Below the pieces are notes generated by a model that saw nothing but the letters and a program-made list of their open reading frames with translations, made no database searches and was not told the DNA's origin. Shown piece by piece: positions 27,801 to 36,990 of a stretch of DNA of 64,000 nucleotides; positions within the stretch are counted from its first letter, which is position 1, and each line of letters begins with the position of its first letter. The translations under genes and the position numbers were made by a program. The stretch is taken from contig CAVUMR010000002.1 in the NCBI GenBank assembly GCA_963742715.1, forward strand, positions 2,728,001-2,792,000, written 5' to 3'. The DNA comes from CAVUMR01 sp963742715 (GTDB lineage Bacteria > Actinomycetota > Actinomycetes > Mycobacteriales > Micromonosporaceae).

Positions 27801-29993
27801 GACCTGTCGCCAGGTGAGTCCGGCCCGGAGTACCAGCTCGTTGAATCCGTCCACTTCGGACTCACCGCGCCAGGCGGTGGAGAAGGCGTTCTCCACTTTG
27901 GACCGCACGTCGGCGATGTCCAGGCAGTTCTCCGGCGGGATCAACCCGAAGTCGTACAGGTAGATGTTCCCGTCGCCGCGGCTGACCGTGTACGGCCGCT
28001 CGTCGGACACCTGTACGCCGAGCGAGTGCAGCACCGGCAGTACGGCCGAGAGCATCATCGGCTCGCCGTACCGGAACACCTTCAACCGCCAGTCGGCGTT
28101 GTTCTTGCGCCGCCGGTACAGGTGGATCGCCAGCTCACCGGGCTCGTCCAGCAGCTCGAGCTTGGCCAGGTCCTGGACCGCCTCGTACGGCAGGTGCTCG
28201 TCCTTGTACGTCTGCGGCAGCGCGTCGACATACCGGGCGTACAGCTTGCGGGCCTGCTCGTCGCCGACCTTGCGCTCGAGCGTGAGCCGGAAGTCGTCGT
28301 CCCACAGCCGGGTCGACTCGGCCAGCTCGTGCTGGATCGCGTCGACGTCGACCTCGCGCGGCGGGTTGTTCGGGTCGGTACGCACGGTCACGTGGATCCG
28401 GGCCAGCTGCCCCTCGGTGACCCGGGTGGTGTAGTCGAGCCCGATGCCGTTCAGCCGGTCCAGCAGGGTGTTCTGGATGCGCAGCCGGTTGCGGGTGGTG
28501 AACCGGTCCCGCGGCAGGTACACCAGGCAGGAGATGAACCGTCCGTAGGCGTCCCGGCGCAGGAACAGCCGCAGCTGCCGTCGCCCGGCCAGCCGCAGTA
28601 CCCCCATCACCGCGCGGTACAGCTGGTCGGTGGTGATCTGGAACAGCTCGTCCCGCGGGTACGTCTCCAGGATCGAGATCAGGTCCTTGCCGGAGTGGCT
28701 GCGCGGGGACAGGCCGGAGCGCTCGATCACGTCGGTGACCTTGCGTCGTACCACCGGCAGCTCGCTCACCGAGTGCAGATAGGCGGCCGAGGTGAACAGC
28801 CCCAGGAAGCGCTTCTCCCCGCAGACGTTGCCGTCGGAGTCGAACATCTTGAACCCGACGTAGTCGAGGTAGGCGGTGCGGTGCACGGTGGACCGGGAGT
28901 TCGCCTTGGTGATGATGATCAGGCGTTTCTCCAGCGCCTTGGCGTACGCCTCCGGGGTCATCGAGGACAGGCTGCGCGGCTGTTGCTGATCGGTCCGCAG
29001 CAGGCCCAGGCCGGTGCCCATCACCGCGGACAGCACCTTCTCGCCGGCCTCGTCGTCCTCGCCGTCGGTCAGCCGGTACTCCCGGTAGCCGAGGAAGGTG
29101 AAGTGTTCGTCGGCCAGCCAGCGCAGCAGGGCCGTCGCGTCGGTGATGTCGCGCTCCGGTACCGGCAGGGAGCGCCCGCTGCTCTCCAGGAAGTCGGAGA
29201 GTTCCAGCGCCCGCTGCCGCATCTTCTCCCAGTCCTCGACGACCTCCCGTACGTCGGTGAGGACGCGCTGGATGTCGTTGCGCAGCGCGGTCAGCACGGC
29301 TTCGTCCTGCTGCCGGTCGACCTCGATGCGCATCCAGCTCTCGACCACGTCGTCCGGCCCGGCATCGTCCGGTTCGACGCCCGGCAGCAGCTCGGTGAGC
29401 TGGCCCATCACCTCCCGCCGGACCACCACCTGCGGGTGCACCATCATGTGCAGCTCGAGGCTGCGGGAGGCCAGCGCCGCGTTCACCGAGTCGACCAGGA
29501 ACGGCATGTCGTCGGTCACGATCTGGATGGCGGTGTGCCCCTCGCCCGGCGGCGTGGAGACCTCGAGGCGCAGTTGCCCGGGCAGTCGCTGTTCGGCCAG
29601 TCGGCGGTGCGAGCAGGTCGCGGCGAACAGCTCCTGCGGGGTACGCCCGATCAGGTCCTCGTCCGGCACCAGCCGCCAGTACAGCTCGATCAGCTCGGCG
29701 AGTACCTCGTCGTCGTCGGCGTGGCTGGCGGCGTCGGCGAGCAACCGCTCCCGGGCCACCTCGTCGTCGAGCTCGGTCGCCGACTCGTCGTCGGCGGAGA
29801 TCTCCGGAATGCCACCGATGGAATCCGTCACGTCCCGGTCGCCGGCACCGGGCAGCTCGACCGATCCGGCCGTCGGAGTCGCCTGCTCCGGCTCTGGCTG
29901 CTCACTGTCGCGCCGTCCGGATTGTGCCGCTTGGCCAGGCTCCGCCGTCGCCGAACGCCGGTCCATGGGTGCCCCACTCCCCTCGCCCACCAC
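24879..29993 (-). CDS. gdhB: Large NAD-specific glutamate dehydrogenase (GDH-180 class)
   Basis: Oxidatively deaminates glutamate to 2-oxoglutarate with NAD; mainly catabolic. 1704 residues, the size of the giant bacterial class. After a charged, disordered start (residues 1-75), ACT-like regulatory segments occupy roughly the first third. The catalytic domain contains GPVARGGLRWSDRREDFRTE, LVKAQMVKNAVIVPVGAKGGFVLKQ (conserved lysines), GVGDMSGDVFGNGML and an NAD-domain segment RVNGVELRCGVVGEGGNLG. A 5.1 kb uninterrupted frame shows this part of the sequence is accurate. The ATG at 29993 is the longest start; an in-frame ATG nine residues later is also possible. Confidence 0.96.
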   Translation of the reverse strand: MVGEGSGAPMDRRSATAEPGQAAQSGRRDSEQPEPEQATPTAGSVELPGAGDRDVTDSIGGIPEISADDESATELDDEVARERLLADAASHADDDEVLAELIELYWRLVPDEDLIGRTPQELFAATCSHRRLAEQRLPGQLRLEVSTPPGEGHTAIQIVTDDMPFLVDSVNAALASRSLELHMMVHPQVVVRREVMGQLTELLPGVEPDDAGPDDVVESWMRIEVDRQQDEAVLTALRNDIQRVLTDVREVVEDWEKMRQRALELSDFLESSGRSLPVPERDITDATALLRWLADEHFTFLGYREYRLTDGEDDEAGEKVLSAVMGTGLGLLRTDQQQPRSLSSMTPEAYAKALEKRLIIITKANSRSTVHRTAYLDYVGFKMFDSDGNVCGEKRFLGLFTSAAYLHSVSELPVVRRKVTDVIERSGLSPRSHSGKDLISILETYPRDELFQITTDQLYRAVMGVLRLAGRRQLRLFLRRDAYGRFISCLVYLPRDRFTTRNRLRIQNTLLDRLNGIGLDYTTRVTEGQLARIHVTVRTDPNNPPREVDVDAIQHELAESTRLWDDDFRLTLERKVGDEQARKLYARYVDALPQTYKDEHLPYEAVQDLAKLELLDEPGELAIHLYRRRKNNADWRLKVFRYGEPMMLSAVLPVLHSLGVQVSDERPYTVSRGDGNIYLYDFGLIPPENCLDIADVRSKVENAFSTAWRGESEVDGFNELVLRAGLTWRQVVVVRAYAKYLRQAGTVFSQEYMESTFIAYPGIAALLVALFETRFDPRLALSVDDREKQTFELEESIERELDKVASLDQDRILRGYLNLILATLRTSFFQRVSSGEAAGRPKPYIALKLDPQRIPELPAPRPKFEIFVYSPRFEGVHLRFGPVARGGLRWSDRREDFRTEILGLVKAQMVKNAVIVPVGAKGGFVLKQAPQPSDREAYLAEGIACYKLFISSLLDVTDNIAGATAGGSVVPPPDVVRHDGDDTYLVVAADKGTATFSDLANEVALAYNFWLGDAFASGGSVGYDHKKMGITARGAWESVKRHFREMGIDSQSQNFTAVGVGDMSGDVFGNGMLCSEHTMLVAAFDHRHIFIDPTPDPASSYAERRRLFDLPRSSWDDYDRSLISEGGGVWPRTAKSIPVSEQVRAALGIGDTAVTRLSPPELIRAILRAPVDLLWNGGIGTYVKASTETNADVGDKSNDPVRVNGVELRCGVVGEGGNLGLTQHGRIEYALRGGQMIGAEREAHINTDFIDNTAGVDTSDHEVNIKILLNRAIATGDLAEADRPVLLAEMTDEIARLVLGNNYEQNVALGNARAQARSLLPVHQRLIADMEKAGRLDRELEALPTDADLTARIAAEQGLTSPEFSVLLAYVKIMLEDELLASSLPDEDWTRETLLAYFPTALRERYADRMVEHPLHREIVTTELVNEVVNRGGTSFVYRAAEESGGTPADLIRAYVVVREVFGLPDIWRAIESLDNQVPTEGQVAVFLETRRLLDRAVRWLVQNRRTPVDVESEIARFRPGITKLLPELTSLFRGPEREALRRHVERLVKKGVPEDIADAATRALYGFGLLDVVEVGHTSGRDPIEVAGVYYMLSERFKVDDILEHISALPRENRWQSLARMALRYDLYAALAALTSEVLTTTAANLTPEARVDAWEQVNAETITRARNAIGEFDESRADLAALSVLLRQIRTVVRASALSASG

Positions 29994-30266
29994 ATCGTGG
30001 GTGCAATCCTCAATAGCCTAGGACCACCGGCCTAACCCGACCCAGCCGGCTGACCGTCCGACCGCCGACGGTATCCGTCCGGATAACGACGGTGCCCGGG
30101 CAATGCACATCAATCAGGCGATCGGGTCGGGGACCGGACACCCCTGGCGGCGGATCAAGGACCGTGCGCCACCGATTCTGGTTGGCCGCCCCAGCGGCGT
30201 GTCCCAGAATGGTGCCGGATCGGCCCGCCACGATTGTGGCGGGCCGGAACCATGGGGGGAATGCCG

Positions 30267-32141
30267 ATGCCACGCCGCGCGCGGTCAACCGCGAGTGCCC
30301 TGTCCGCTGCCGTATGCGTGCTCGCGTTGGCCGGTGTGGCCGGCTGCTCCGGCTCGGACGGCGCGCGCACCGCCCTTTCGGGGTTCCTGCGGAACTGGCA
30401 GGGCGGAACGCTGGACAAGGCGAGCTACCTCGGCGCCAGCGGCGCCGACGTGGCCGCGGCGTACCGGGCGGTGGCCGGCGACCTCGCCGAGGTGCGGCCC
30501 AAGCTCGCCGCCGGCGAGGTACGGACCACCGACAACCGGGCGACCGCCCCGGTGGAGGTGACCTGGCCGGTCGGCACCGGCCGGACGTGGCGCTACCGGA
30601 CCCAGGTTTCGCTGGTCAAGCAGGATGACCGGTGGCTGGTCGACTGGTCCGCGGCCACCGTGCATCCGCGCCTTTCGGCTGGTCGCCGGCTGACCATCGA
30701 ACGGGACCAGGCCGAGCGGGCGCCGATCAGCGACGGGGCCGGCAGGCCCATCGTGGTCCGGCGACCGGTGGTGTACGTCGGGGTGGAGCCGCGACAGGTG
30801 ACGGATCCGGCGAAGCTCGCCCGCGACCTGCAGGCGGCGCTCGGCGTGAACCTGGCCGACCTGCCGGCCCGGCTCAAGCAGGCGCGACCGGACGCGTTCG
30901 TGGACGTCATCACCCTGCGCAAGGAGCAGTACGACCAGGTCAAGCCGCAGATCTACGGGCTGGACGGGACCGTGTTCCGGACCGGTACGTTGCCGCTGTC
31001 ACCCAGCCGTACCTTCGCCCGCGCCCTGCTCGGCAGTGTCGGACCGGTCACCAAGGAGCTCACGGACGCCGCGCCCGGCCGGTACGACATCGGCGATCTG
31101 GTCGGGCTGTCCGGCCTGCAGCGCCGGTACGACGACCAGCTGATCGGCAAGCCGGGCGTGACCGTGCTGCTGTCCGCCGAAGGCGCCGAGCCGGTCACGC
31201 TGTACCGGGCCGAACCGGTACCGGGCGCTCCGGTCCGTACCACTCTGGACCAGCGCGTACAGCAGGCCGCCGACCTCGCGCTCGGGCCGGAGACCCGATC
31301 GGCGGCACTGGTTGCCATCCGGATCAGTACCGGCGCCGTGGTGGCGGCCGCGAACGGACCGGACGGCGGCAACACCAACCTGGCCTTCGAGGCTTCGGTA
31401 CCACCGGGCTCGACGTTCAAGGTGGTCAGCACGATCGCACTGCTCGGCAAGGGGCTGCACCCGGACGACCCGGTCGACTGCCCGCGGTACGCGACCGTGT
31501 CCGGCCGCCGGTTCCACAACGCGGAGGACTTCGCGCTCGGCTCGGTACCGTTCCGCACCGACTTCGCCGAGTCGTGCAACACCGCCTTCGTCGGGCTGTC
31601 GTCCCGACTCGACGCGGACGATCTGACCGGTACCGCCAGCCAGTTGGGCATCGGCGTGCCGTGGCGGCTCGGCGTCGAGGTCAACAGCGGCAGCGTGCCG
31701 GCCGCGCCTGCCGCGGTCGACCGGGCCGCGAGCACCTTCGGCCAGGGCAGGACCACGGTCAGCCCGATCGCGATGGCCGCGGCCGCGGCGGCGGTCAGCC
31801 GCGGTCAGTGGACCCAGCCGAAACTCCTGCTCGATCCGGCGGTCGCGCCGGCCCCGTCGCAGCCGCGGCTCGCCGCCGACCGGTTGGCCGCGCTGCGGGC
31901 GCTGATGCGCGCAGTGGTCACCGACGGCACCGGGAAGCTGCTTGCCGGGGTACCGGGTGGTCCGGTGTACGGCAAGACCGGTACCGCGGAGTACGGATCG
32001 GCCGACCCGCCTGCCACCCACGCGTGGTTCATGGGGTGGCAGGGCGATCTGGCGTTCGCCGCGTTCGTCCAGGACGGTGGCGAAGGCGCCGATGCGGCCG
32101 CACCGGCGGTGGCGCGGTTCCTCCGTACCCTCGCCGGCTGA
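30267..32141 (+). CDS. Penicillin-binding protein, MecA-N type class B lipoprotein
   Basis: Peptidoglycan transpeptidase of about 624 residues. It has a lipoprotein signal (LALAGVAGC, Cys near residue 26), an NTF2-like MecA-N domain (AYRAVAGDLAEV, WRYRTQVSLVKQDDRWLVDW), a linker dimerisation region, and a C-terminal transpeptidase with PPGSTFKV (SxxK, about residue 385), ESCNTAF (SxN) and YGKTGTAEYG (KTG). Four in-frame ATG or GTG choices cluster here. I chose 30267 because GGGGGGA ends 6 bases before it; 30252 and 30261 overlap or abut that ribosome site. Divergent from gdhB. Homologues set beta-lactam tolerance in some Gram-positives, but whether this one does is not known. Confidence 0.9.
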   Translation: MPRRARSTASALSAAVCVLALAGVAGCSGSDGARTALSGFLRNWQGGTLDKASYLGASGADVAAAYRAVAGDLAEVRPKLAAGEVRTTDNRATAPVEVTWPVGTGRTWRYRTQVSLVKQDDRWLVDWSAATVHPRLSAGRRLTIERDQAERAPISDGAGRPIVVRRPVVYVGVEPRQVTDPAKLARDLQAALGVNLADLPARLKQARPDAFVDVITLRKEQYDQVKPQIYGLDGTVFRTGTLPLSPSRTFARALLGSVGPVTKELTDAAPGRYDIGDLVGLSGLQRRYDDQLIGKPGVTVLLSAEGAEPVTLYRAEPVPGAPVRTTLDQRVQQAADLALGPETRSAALVAIRISTGAVVAAANGPDGGNTNLAFEASVPPGSTFKVVSTIALLGKGLHPDDPVDCPRYATVSGRRFHNAEDFALGSVPFRTDFAESCNTAFVGLSSRLDADDLTGTASQLGIGVPWRLGVEVNSGSVPAAPAAVDRAASTFGQGRTTVSPIAMAAAAAAVSRGQWTQPKLLLDPAVAPAPSQPRLAADRLAALRALMRAVVTDGTGKLLAGVPGGPVYGKTGTAEYGSADPPATHAWFMGWQGDLAFAAFVQDGGEGADAAAPAVARFLRTLAG

Positions 32142-32168
32142 CGCCTCCGTAGATCCAGACCGGCGGGT

Positions 32169-34040
32169 TCAGCGCCGACCGGGTTTGCGGCGGCGCTGCT
32201 TGCGGTTCCCGCGCGGCGTCGGCCGCAGCGGTGACACCTTCCCGGCCGGCGACGCGACGCTGTCTGCGTCGTCCGGCTCGGGCTGCCCGCTCGACTCCGC
32301 ACCCTCCGGGCCGTCCTGCCCGACGGGCTGTCCGGCGCGATCCTGGTCGGCGCCATCCTGCTCGGCGCCATCCTGCTCGGCGCGATCCTGCTCGGCGCGA
32401 TCCTGCTCGGAGGGCGCGCGGTCCGGGCCCGCCTGGTCGGCGTGTGCGGGGTCCGGCCCGGCCCGGTCGTAGTCCGCGCCGGTCGGGTCATCGGTAGCTC
32501 CCGGCTCCGGGTCGCCGGCATCCGGCGACCCGTCGTCCGCCCACCAGCCGGCCACCTCGGCACCGCCACCTGGCGTTACGTCCGCTGCCCACCGGCCACC
32601 GGGGGCTGAGCCGGGGTCGGCGGGCCGGACATCGGCCGCTCCCGGCTGGTCACGCAGTGCCATCGCCGCGCCGTGTACCCGGACCAGCTCGAAGTCGAGC
32701 GACATCCCGGCCCAGGGCGGCGGGGCAGCCTCCTCGTCCTCGACGATCGGCTCGACCGCCGGCCGGACCGGCTCATCCGCCGGTCCCCCGTCCGCCGGAT
32801 CCTCGTCCGCCGGATCCTCGTCCGCCGGTTCCTCGTCCGACAGTTCGTGGCCAACCGCCTGCTCGTCTGAGAGTTCCTCGGCCGACAGCTTGTCGGCCGG
32901 TAGCTCCCCGCCGGGTGCCTCCTCGCCCGCCAGCTCCCCGGCCGGCTGCTCGGCGGGCAGCTCCGCGCCGGATGCCTCCCCGGATCCAGGCGCGTCGCCG
33001 GATGTCTCCCCGCGCAGCGAGCTGAGCGACACCACCTCGGCGCCGGCGCTCGCCGCCGCGTCCTCGGCCGCCAGCACCGCCGCGGTGGTGGACTGTCCGG
33101 CGGTACCGGCGGGCTCCCCCACTACCGCGGACCAGATCGGTCGCAGGCCGCTGACCAGTGCGTCCACGACTTCTCCGGCGTACGTACCGTCCGGGTCGTA
33201 GTCGGGATCGAAAACGGTGACCTCGAGCCCGAGACAGGCGGGTGTGGCGACCAGGTCGGCCAGCAGGTGCTCCAGCTCGCCGTACCCGATGCCGCCCGGG
33301 TCGGGTGCGTCCACCGCCGGCATGGCGCCCGGGTCGAGTACGTCGACGTCGACATGGATCCAGTACCCGGCCAGATCGGCGAGCGCGTCGCGGGCCCAGG
33401 CGGCACTGCGTGGCATGCCTTCGCCGCGCAGTACCGGCACGGTCCGGTACGCGATGCCAGCCGCCTGCAGGTCGAGCCGGTACTCGTCGTGATCGCGGAT
33501 ACCGAGTACCACCACGTCCTGACTGCGCAGGTACGGCCGCAGCCGGTCGATGTCGGTCAGTACCGCGTCGCCCCGGCCGGTCGCGAGCGCCAGATCCTCA
33601 CCGGCGGCCGCGCCCACGTACTCGGCATTGCCGGGGTGCCGGAAGTCCGAGTGCCCGTCGATGAACACCAGGCCGTACCGCAGGCCCTGGTCGGCTCCGC
33701 GCCGACGCAACGCCAACGCGGAGCCCAACAGGATCGAGCAGTCGCCGCCGAGCACCAGCGGTACCTGATCGGAGTCCAGCAACCCGCCGATCCGGGTGGC
33801 GAGCCGGCGGGAGTACGCCGCGATGTCCTCGGCCTGGCACACGCCGTCGCCCGGCCGCCAGTCGCCCGGGTCGTACCTCGGCGGCGTCACGCAGCCGGCG
33901 TCGTCCGCCGCCAACCGGGCGACCAACTGGTGGTCCCGCAGCGCGCCGGGTGCCTTCAGGCAACCGGGCACCGCACCGGATGACGGCGGCCGCAGGCCGA
34001 GGTTCGACGGCGCGTCCAGGACGGCCAGACGGCGGGGCAT
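32169..34040 (-). CDS. Arginase/agmatinase-family ureohydrolase with long acidic repeat tail
   Basis: Residues 1-310 are a binuclear-manganese ureohydrolase: VLGGDCSILLGS (usual GGDHS, so the first metal-ligand His is Cys), VFIDGHSDFRHPGN (DxHxD), WIHVDVDVLDPGAMPAVD (DxDxxDP) and GLEVTVFDPDYDPDG. The remaining 310 residues look disordered and acidic, with repeats such as ADEDPADED and EQDRAEQDGA, and end in a strongly basic NRKQRRRKPGRR. The tail is encoded partly by 15-bp DNA repeats (about 32335-32411). The substrate could be arginine, agmatine or formiminoglutamate; the sequence does not decide. Tail role unknown. Convergent with the PBP gene, 27 bases apart. Confidence 0.8.
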   Translation of the reverse strand: MPRRLAVLDAPSNLGLRPPSSGAVPGCLKAPGALRDHQLVARLAADDAGCVTPPRYDPGDWRPGDGVCQAEDIAAYSRRLATRIGGLLDSDQVPLVLGGDCSILLGSALALRRRGADQGLRYGLVFIDGHSDFRHPGNAEYVGAAAGEDLALATGRGDAVLTDIDRLRPYLRSQDVVVLGIRDHDEYRLDLQAAGIAYRTVPVLRGEGMPRSAAWARDALADLAGYWIHVDVDVLDPGAMPAVDAPDPGGIGYGELEHLLADLVATPACLGLEVTVFDPDYDPDGTYAGEVVDALVSGLRPIWSAVVGEPAGTAGQSTTAAVLAAEDAAASAGAEVVSLSSLRGETSGDAPGSGEASGAELPAEQPAGELAGEEAPGGELPADKLSAEELSDEQAVGHELSDEEPADEDPADEDPADGGPADEPVRPAVEPIVEDEEAAPPPWAGMSLDFELVRVHGAAMALRDQPGAADVRPADPGSAPGGRWAADVTPGGGAEVAGWWADDGSPDAGDPEPGATDDPTGADYDRAGPDPAHADQAGPDRAPSEQDRAEQDRAEQDGAEQDGADQDRAGQPVGQDGPEGAESSGQPEPDDADSVASPAGKVSPLRPTPRGNRKQRRRKPGRR

Positions 34041-34073
34041 CAGTGCTCCGTCCGCCGAGATTGGCGGGGCACG

Positions 34074-34997
34074 TCAGAAGAGCGCGCTGGCCAGGTCGCG
34101 GCGGGCGCGAGCGACCGCCGGATCATCCGGCCCGGCCACGGAGAACAGCGACAACAGGTGCGCCCGGGCCGCTTCCCGGTCGTTGCCGAAGCTGCGCCGG
34201 ATCAGGCCGACCAACCGGGCGTACGCCTCCTCGGCGGCACCGGCCATCACCTCGCAGTCGGCGGCCAGGGTCTGCGCGGCCACGTCGTCCGGTCGGGCCT
34301 GCGCGTCGGCCAGCACCCGCTGCGAGTCGACGTGCTGCACCCGGCGGAGCAACTCGACCTGGGCCAGGCCGGACAGGGCCAGTTCCTCGGCCGGCCGCTC
34401 GGCCAGCACCTCCCGGTACAACGCCTCGGCCTCGTCCAGGTCACCGGCCGCGACGTAGTCGTCCGCGTCGATGATGCGGCCGTCGGTCTCCGGCTCCGGC
34501 GTCTCGACACCGGCCGCCTTCAGGATCGCGTCCAGCCACTGACGGAGTTGCGTCTCCGGGATCACTCCGGCGAAGCCGTCCACCGGCTGACCGCCGACCA
34601 CCGCGTACACGGTGGGGATGCTCTGCACCCGGAAGGCGGCCGCCAACCGCTGGTTGGAGTCCACGTCGACCTTGGCCAGCACCCACTGGCCGTCGGCCTC
34701 GGCGGCCAACCGCTCCAGCAGCGGGGACAGCTGCTTGCACGGGCCGCACCACTCGGCCCAGAAGTCGACGACGACCGGGGTGTTGAGCGAGCGCTCGAGC
34801 ACCTCGGTCTGGAAGGTGGCTTCGGTGACGTCGAACGACACGCCACCGCCATCGGCCGGCTGACCGGCGCCGAAGTCGGACGCCGGCTGCTGCGACGGCG
34901 GCGGTTCGGCCGGCTCGGGCGTGGACCGGTAACTGCCAAGATCGACGGCGCCCCGTGTATAGATCGAAGGGGCGCTACGGGGGTCCTGCTGGGTCAT
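34074..34997 (-). CDS. Thioredoxin-domain protein with TPR-like C-terminus (CnoX/YbbN type)
   Basis: 307-residue cytosolic protein starting at ATG 34997. A disordered start contains SIYTRGAVDLGSYR, a segment seen in actinobacterial homologues. The thioredoxin fold carries the active site FWAEWCGPCKQL (about residue 85) and the cis-Pro segment QSIPTVYAVVGG. Helical TPR-like repeats follow (DDYVAAGDLDEAEALYREVL and on). YbbN/CnoX proteins act as redox co-chaperones. Clean frame; it lies between the arginase and the mutase on the same strand, with gaps of 33 and 107 bases. Confidence 0.88.
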   Translation of the reverse strand: MTQQDPRSAPSIYTRGAVDLGSYRSTPEPAEPPPSQQPASDFGAGQPADGGGVSFDVTEATFQTEVLERSLNTPVVVDFWAEWCGPCKQLSPLLERLAAEADGQWVLAKVDVDSNQRLAAAFRVQSIPTVYAVVGGQPVDGFAGVIPETQLRQWLDAILKAAGVETPEPETDGRIIDADDYVAAGDLDEAEALYREVLAERPAEELALSGLAQVELLRRVQHVDSQRVLADAQARPDDVAAQTLAADCEVMAGAAEEAYARLVGLIRRSFGNDREAARAHLLSLFSVAGPDDPAVARARRDLASALF

Positions 34998-35104
34998 GCT
35001 GACAGTCTGGCACTTCCGGTGCGGTAACCGCCCACCACCGTCGCCGGCCGACCGGCCGGCGGTCCGACGCAGACCGCCGGACCGCCGTGTCGCGGCGCAG
35101 CCGG

Positions 35105-36799
35105 TCAGAACCGGGCCGGCTCCCGGTACTCGCCCCACTCGGCCCGCAGGGCGTCGCAGATCTCGCCCAGGGTGGCTTCGACCCGGGCCGCGTCGAGCAT
35201 CGCCGGAATGAGATTTTCGCTGGTACGGGAGGTGTCGATGAGCCGGCGGAGGCTCGCCTGGACAGCCGCGTCGTCCCGGGCGGACCGACGGTCACCGAGC
35301 ACGTCGCGCTGAGTCAGCTCGACCTCGTGCGAGACCCGCAGGATCTCCAGTTCCCGGCTGATCGTGCTGGTATGGCAGTTGACCCCGACGATCTTCTTGT
35401 CGCCCTTCTCCAGCTTCTGCTGGTAGGTGAAGGCGGCGTCGGCGATCTCGCCGGTGAACCAGCCGTCCTCGATACCGCGCAGGATGCCGGAGGTCATCGG
35501 CCCGATCTCGTGCTGCCGGGAGTCGCCGCCACCCAGCTGCATGATCTTGGCGAAGATCGCCTCCGCCTCGGCTTCCAGCCGGTCGGTCAGGGCTTCGACG
35601 TACCAGGAGCCACCGAGCGGGTCGGCCACGTTGGTGACGCCGGTCTCCTCCATGATCACCTGCTGGGTACGCATCGCGATCTCCGCCGATTCCTCGGTGG
35701 GCAGCGCGAGCGTCTCGTCCAGCGCGTTCGTGTGCAGCGAGTTGGTACCGCCGAGCACCGCGGCGAGCGCCTCGATCGCGGTACGGACCACGTTGTTGAC
35801 CGGCTGCTGCGCGGTCAGCGACACCCCGGCGGTCTGCGTGTGGAACCGGAGCCACAGCGCCTTCTCGCTGGTCGCGCCGTACACGTCGCGCAGCCACCGG
35901 GCCCAGATCCGGCGGGCCGCCCGGAACTTCGCGATCTCCTCGAAGAAGTCGACGTGGCTGTCGAAGAAGAACGACAGGCCCGGCGCGAACCGGTTCACGT
36001 CCAGCCCGCGGGACAGCCCCAACTCGACGTACCCGAACCCGTCGGCGAGCGTGAACGCGAGCTCCTGCGCGGCGGTGGAGCCGGCCTCCCGGATGTGGTA
36101 CCCGGACACCGACAGTGGCTTGTACCGCGGAATCTCGTGCGCGCAGTACTCCATCAGGTCGCCGATCAGGCGCAGGTGCGGCTCCGGCGTGAACAGCCAC
36201 TCCTTCTGCGCGATGTACTCCTTGAAGATGTCGGTCTGCAGCGTGCCGTCCAGGCTGGACACGTCGGCCCCCTGGCGCTCGGCCGCCACCAGGTACATGC
36301 AGAACACCGGTACGGCCGGGCCGGAGATGGTCATCGACGTGGTGACCTCGGCGAGCGGGATGCCGTCGAAGAGCACGTCCATGTCGGCGGCGGAGTCGAT
36401 CGCCACGCCACAGTGCCCGACCTCACCGAGGCTGCGCGGGTCGTCGGAGTCGCGGCCCATCAGCGTCGGCATGTCGAACGCGACGGACAGGCCGCCGCCA
36501 CCCGCGCCGAGCAGCATCTTGTACCGCTCGTTGGTCTGCTTCGCGTTGCCGAACCCGGAGAACTGCCGGATCGTCCAGGTGCGGCCGCGGTAGCCGGTCG
36601 GATACAAGCCGCGGGTGTACGGGAATTCGCCCGGCCAGCCGATCCGCTCGAAGCCGGGGAAGTCGGTGCCCTCGGCCGGCCCGTACACCGGGTCCACCTC
36701 GAGATCGGACAGGGTGGTGAAGTCCGCCTCGCGCTTGCGGGCGGCGTCGTACCGCTGCTGCCAGCGCTGCCGTCCGGCGGCGATCTCCGAAGCGTCCAC
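35105..36799 (-). CDS. icmA: Isobutyryl-CoA mutase large subunit
   Basis: Adenosylcobalamin enzyme subunit that interconverts isobutyryl-CoA and n-butyryl-CoA. About 564 residues without the C-terminal B12-binding domain, so it needs a separate small subunit, which is not in this window. The substrate-pocket segment TWTIRQFSGFGNAKQTN has Phe where methylmalonyl-CoA mutases have Tyr, as in Streptomyces IcmA. RFHTQTAGVSLTAQQP and NSLHTNALDETLALP are conserved. I prefer the GTG at 36799 (VDASEIAAGRQRW), which matches the family's N-terminus and has GGAAGG 8 bases upstream; an in-frame GTG at 36829 would add ten residues. MeaB, its likely GTPase chaperone, lies 7 kb away on the same strand. Confidence 0.9.
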   Translation of the reverse strand: MDASEIAAGRQRWQQRYDAARKREADFTTLSDLEVDPVYGPAEGTDFPGFERIGWPGEFPYTRGLYPTGYRGRTWTIRQFSGFGNAKQTNERYKMLLGAGGGGLSVAFDMPTLMGRDSDDPRSLGEVGHCGVAIDSAADMDVLFDGIPLAEVTTSMTISGPAVPVFCMYLVAAERQGADVSSLDGTLQTDIFKEYIAQKEWLFTPEPHLRLIGDLMEYCAHEIPRYKPLSVSGYHIREAGSTAAQELAFTLADGFGYVELGLSRGLDVNRFAPGLSFFFDSHVDFFEEIAKFRAARRIWARWLRDVYGATSEKALWLRFHTQTAGVSLTAQQPVNNVVRTAIEALAAVLGGTNSLHTNALDETLALPTEESAEIAMRTQQVIMEETGVTNVADPLGGSWYVEALTDRLEAEAEAIFAKIMQLGGGDSRQHEIGPMTSGILRGIEDGWFTGEIADAAFTYQQKLEKGDKKIVGVNCHTSTISRELEILRVSHEVELTQRDVLGDRRSARDDAAVQASLRRLIDTSRTSENLIPAMLDAARVEATLGEICDALRAEWGEYREPARF

Positions 36800-36990
36800 G
36801 TCCCCTGCCTTCCGTCCTGACGCTGCCACGGTGCAGCCGTCACCTCGATAGTAGGACGTCCAACTAATTCGTCGCAGCAGACCGCGGCGCGTCCTTGCTC
36901 ACTCGCCGGGCGCTCGGCCTCGCACCCCAGCGCTCGGCTCGTTCGTCGCCTCAGGGGCCCAGCCTGGCAGAGGCTGCGCGGGCGGGGCGC

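Noticed and set aside
24528..30035. 1835-codon open frame on the plus strand
   Set aside because: It is antisense to the large glutamate dehydrogenase. Its protein is a low-complexity Arg/Val/Gln/His/Leu mixture with no family signal, a usual by-product of high-GC codon bias.
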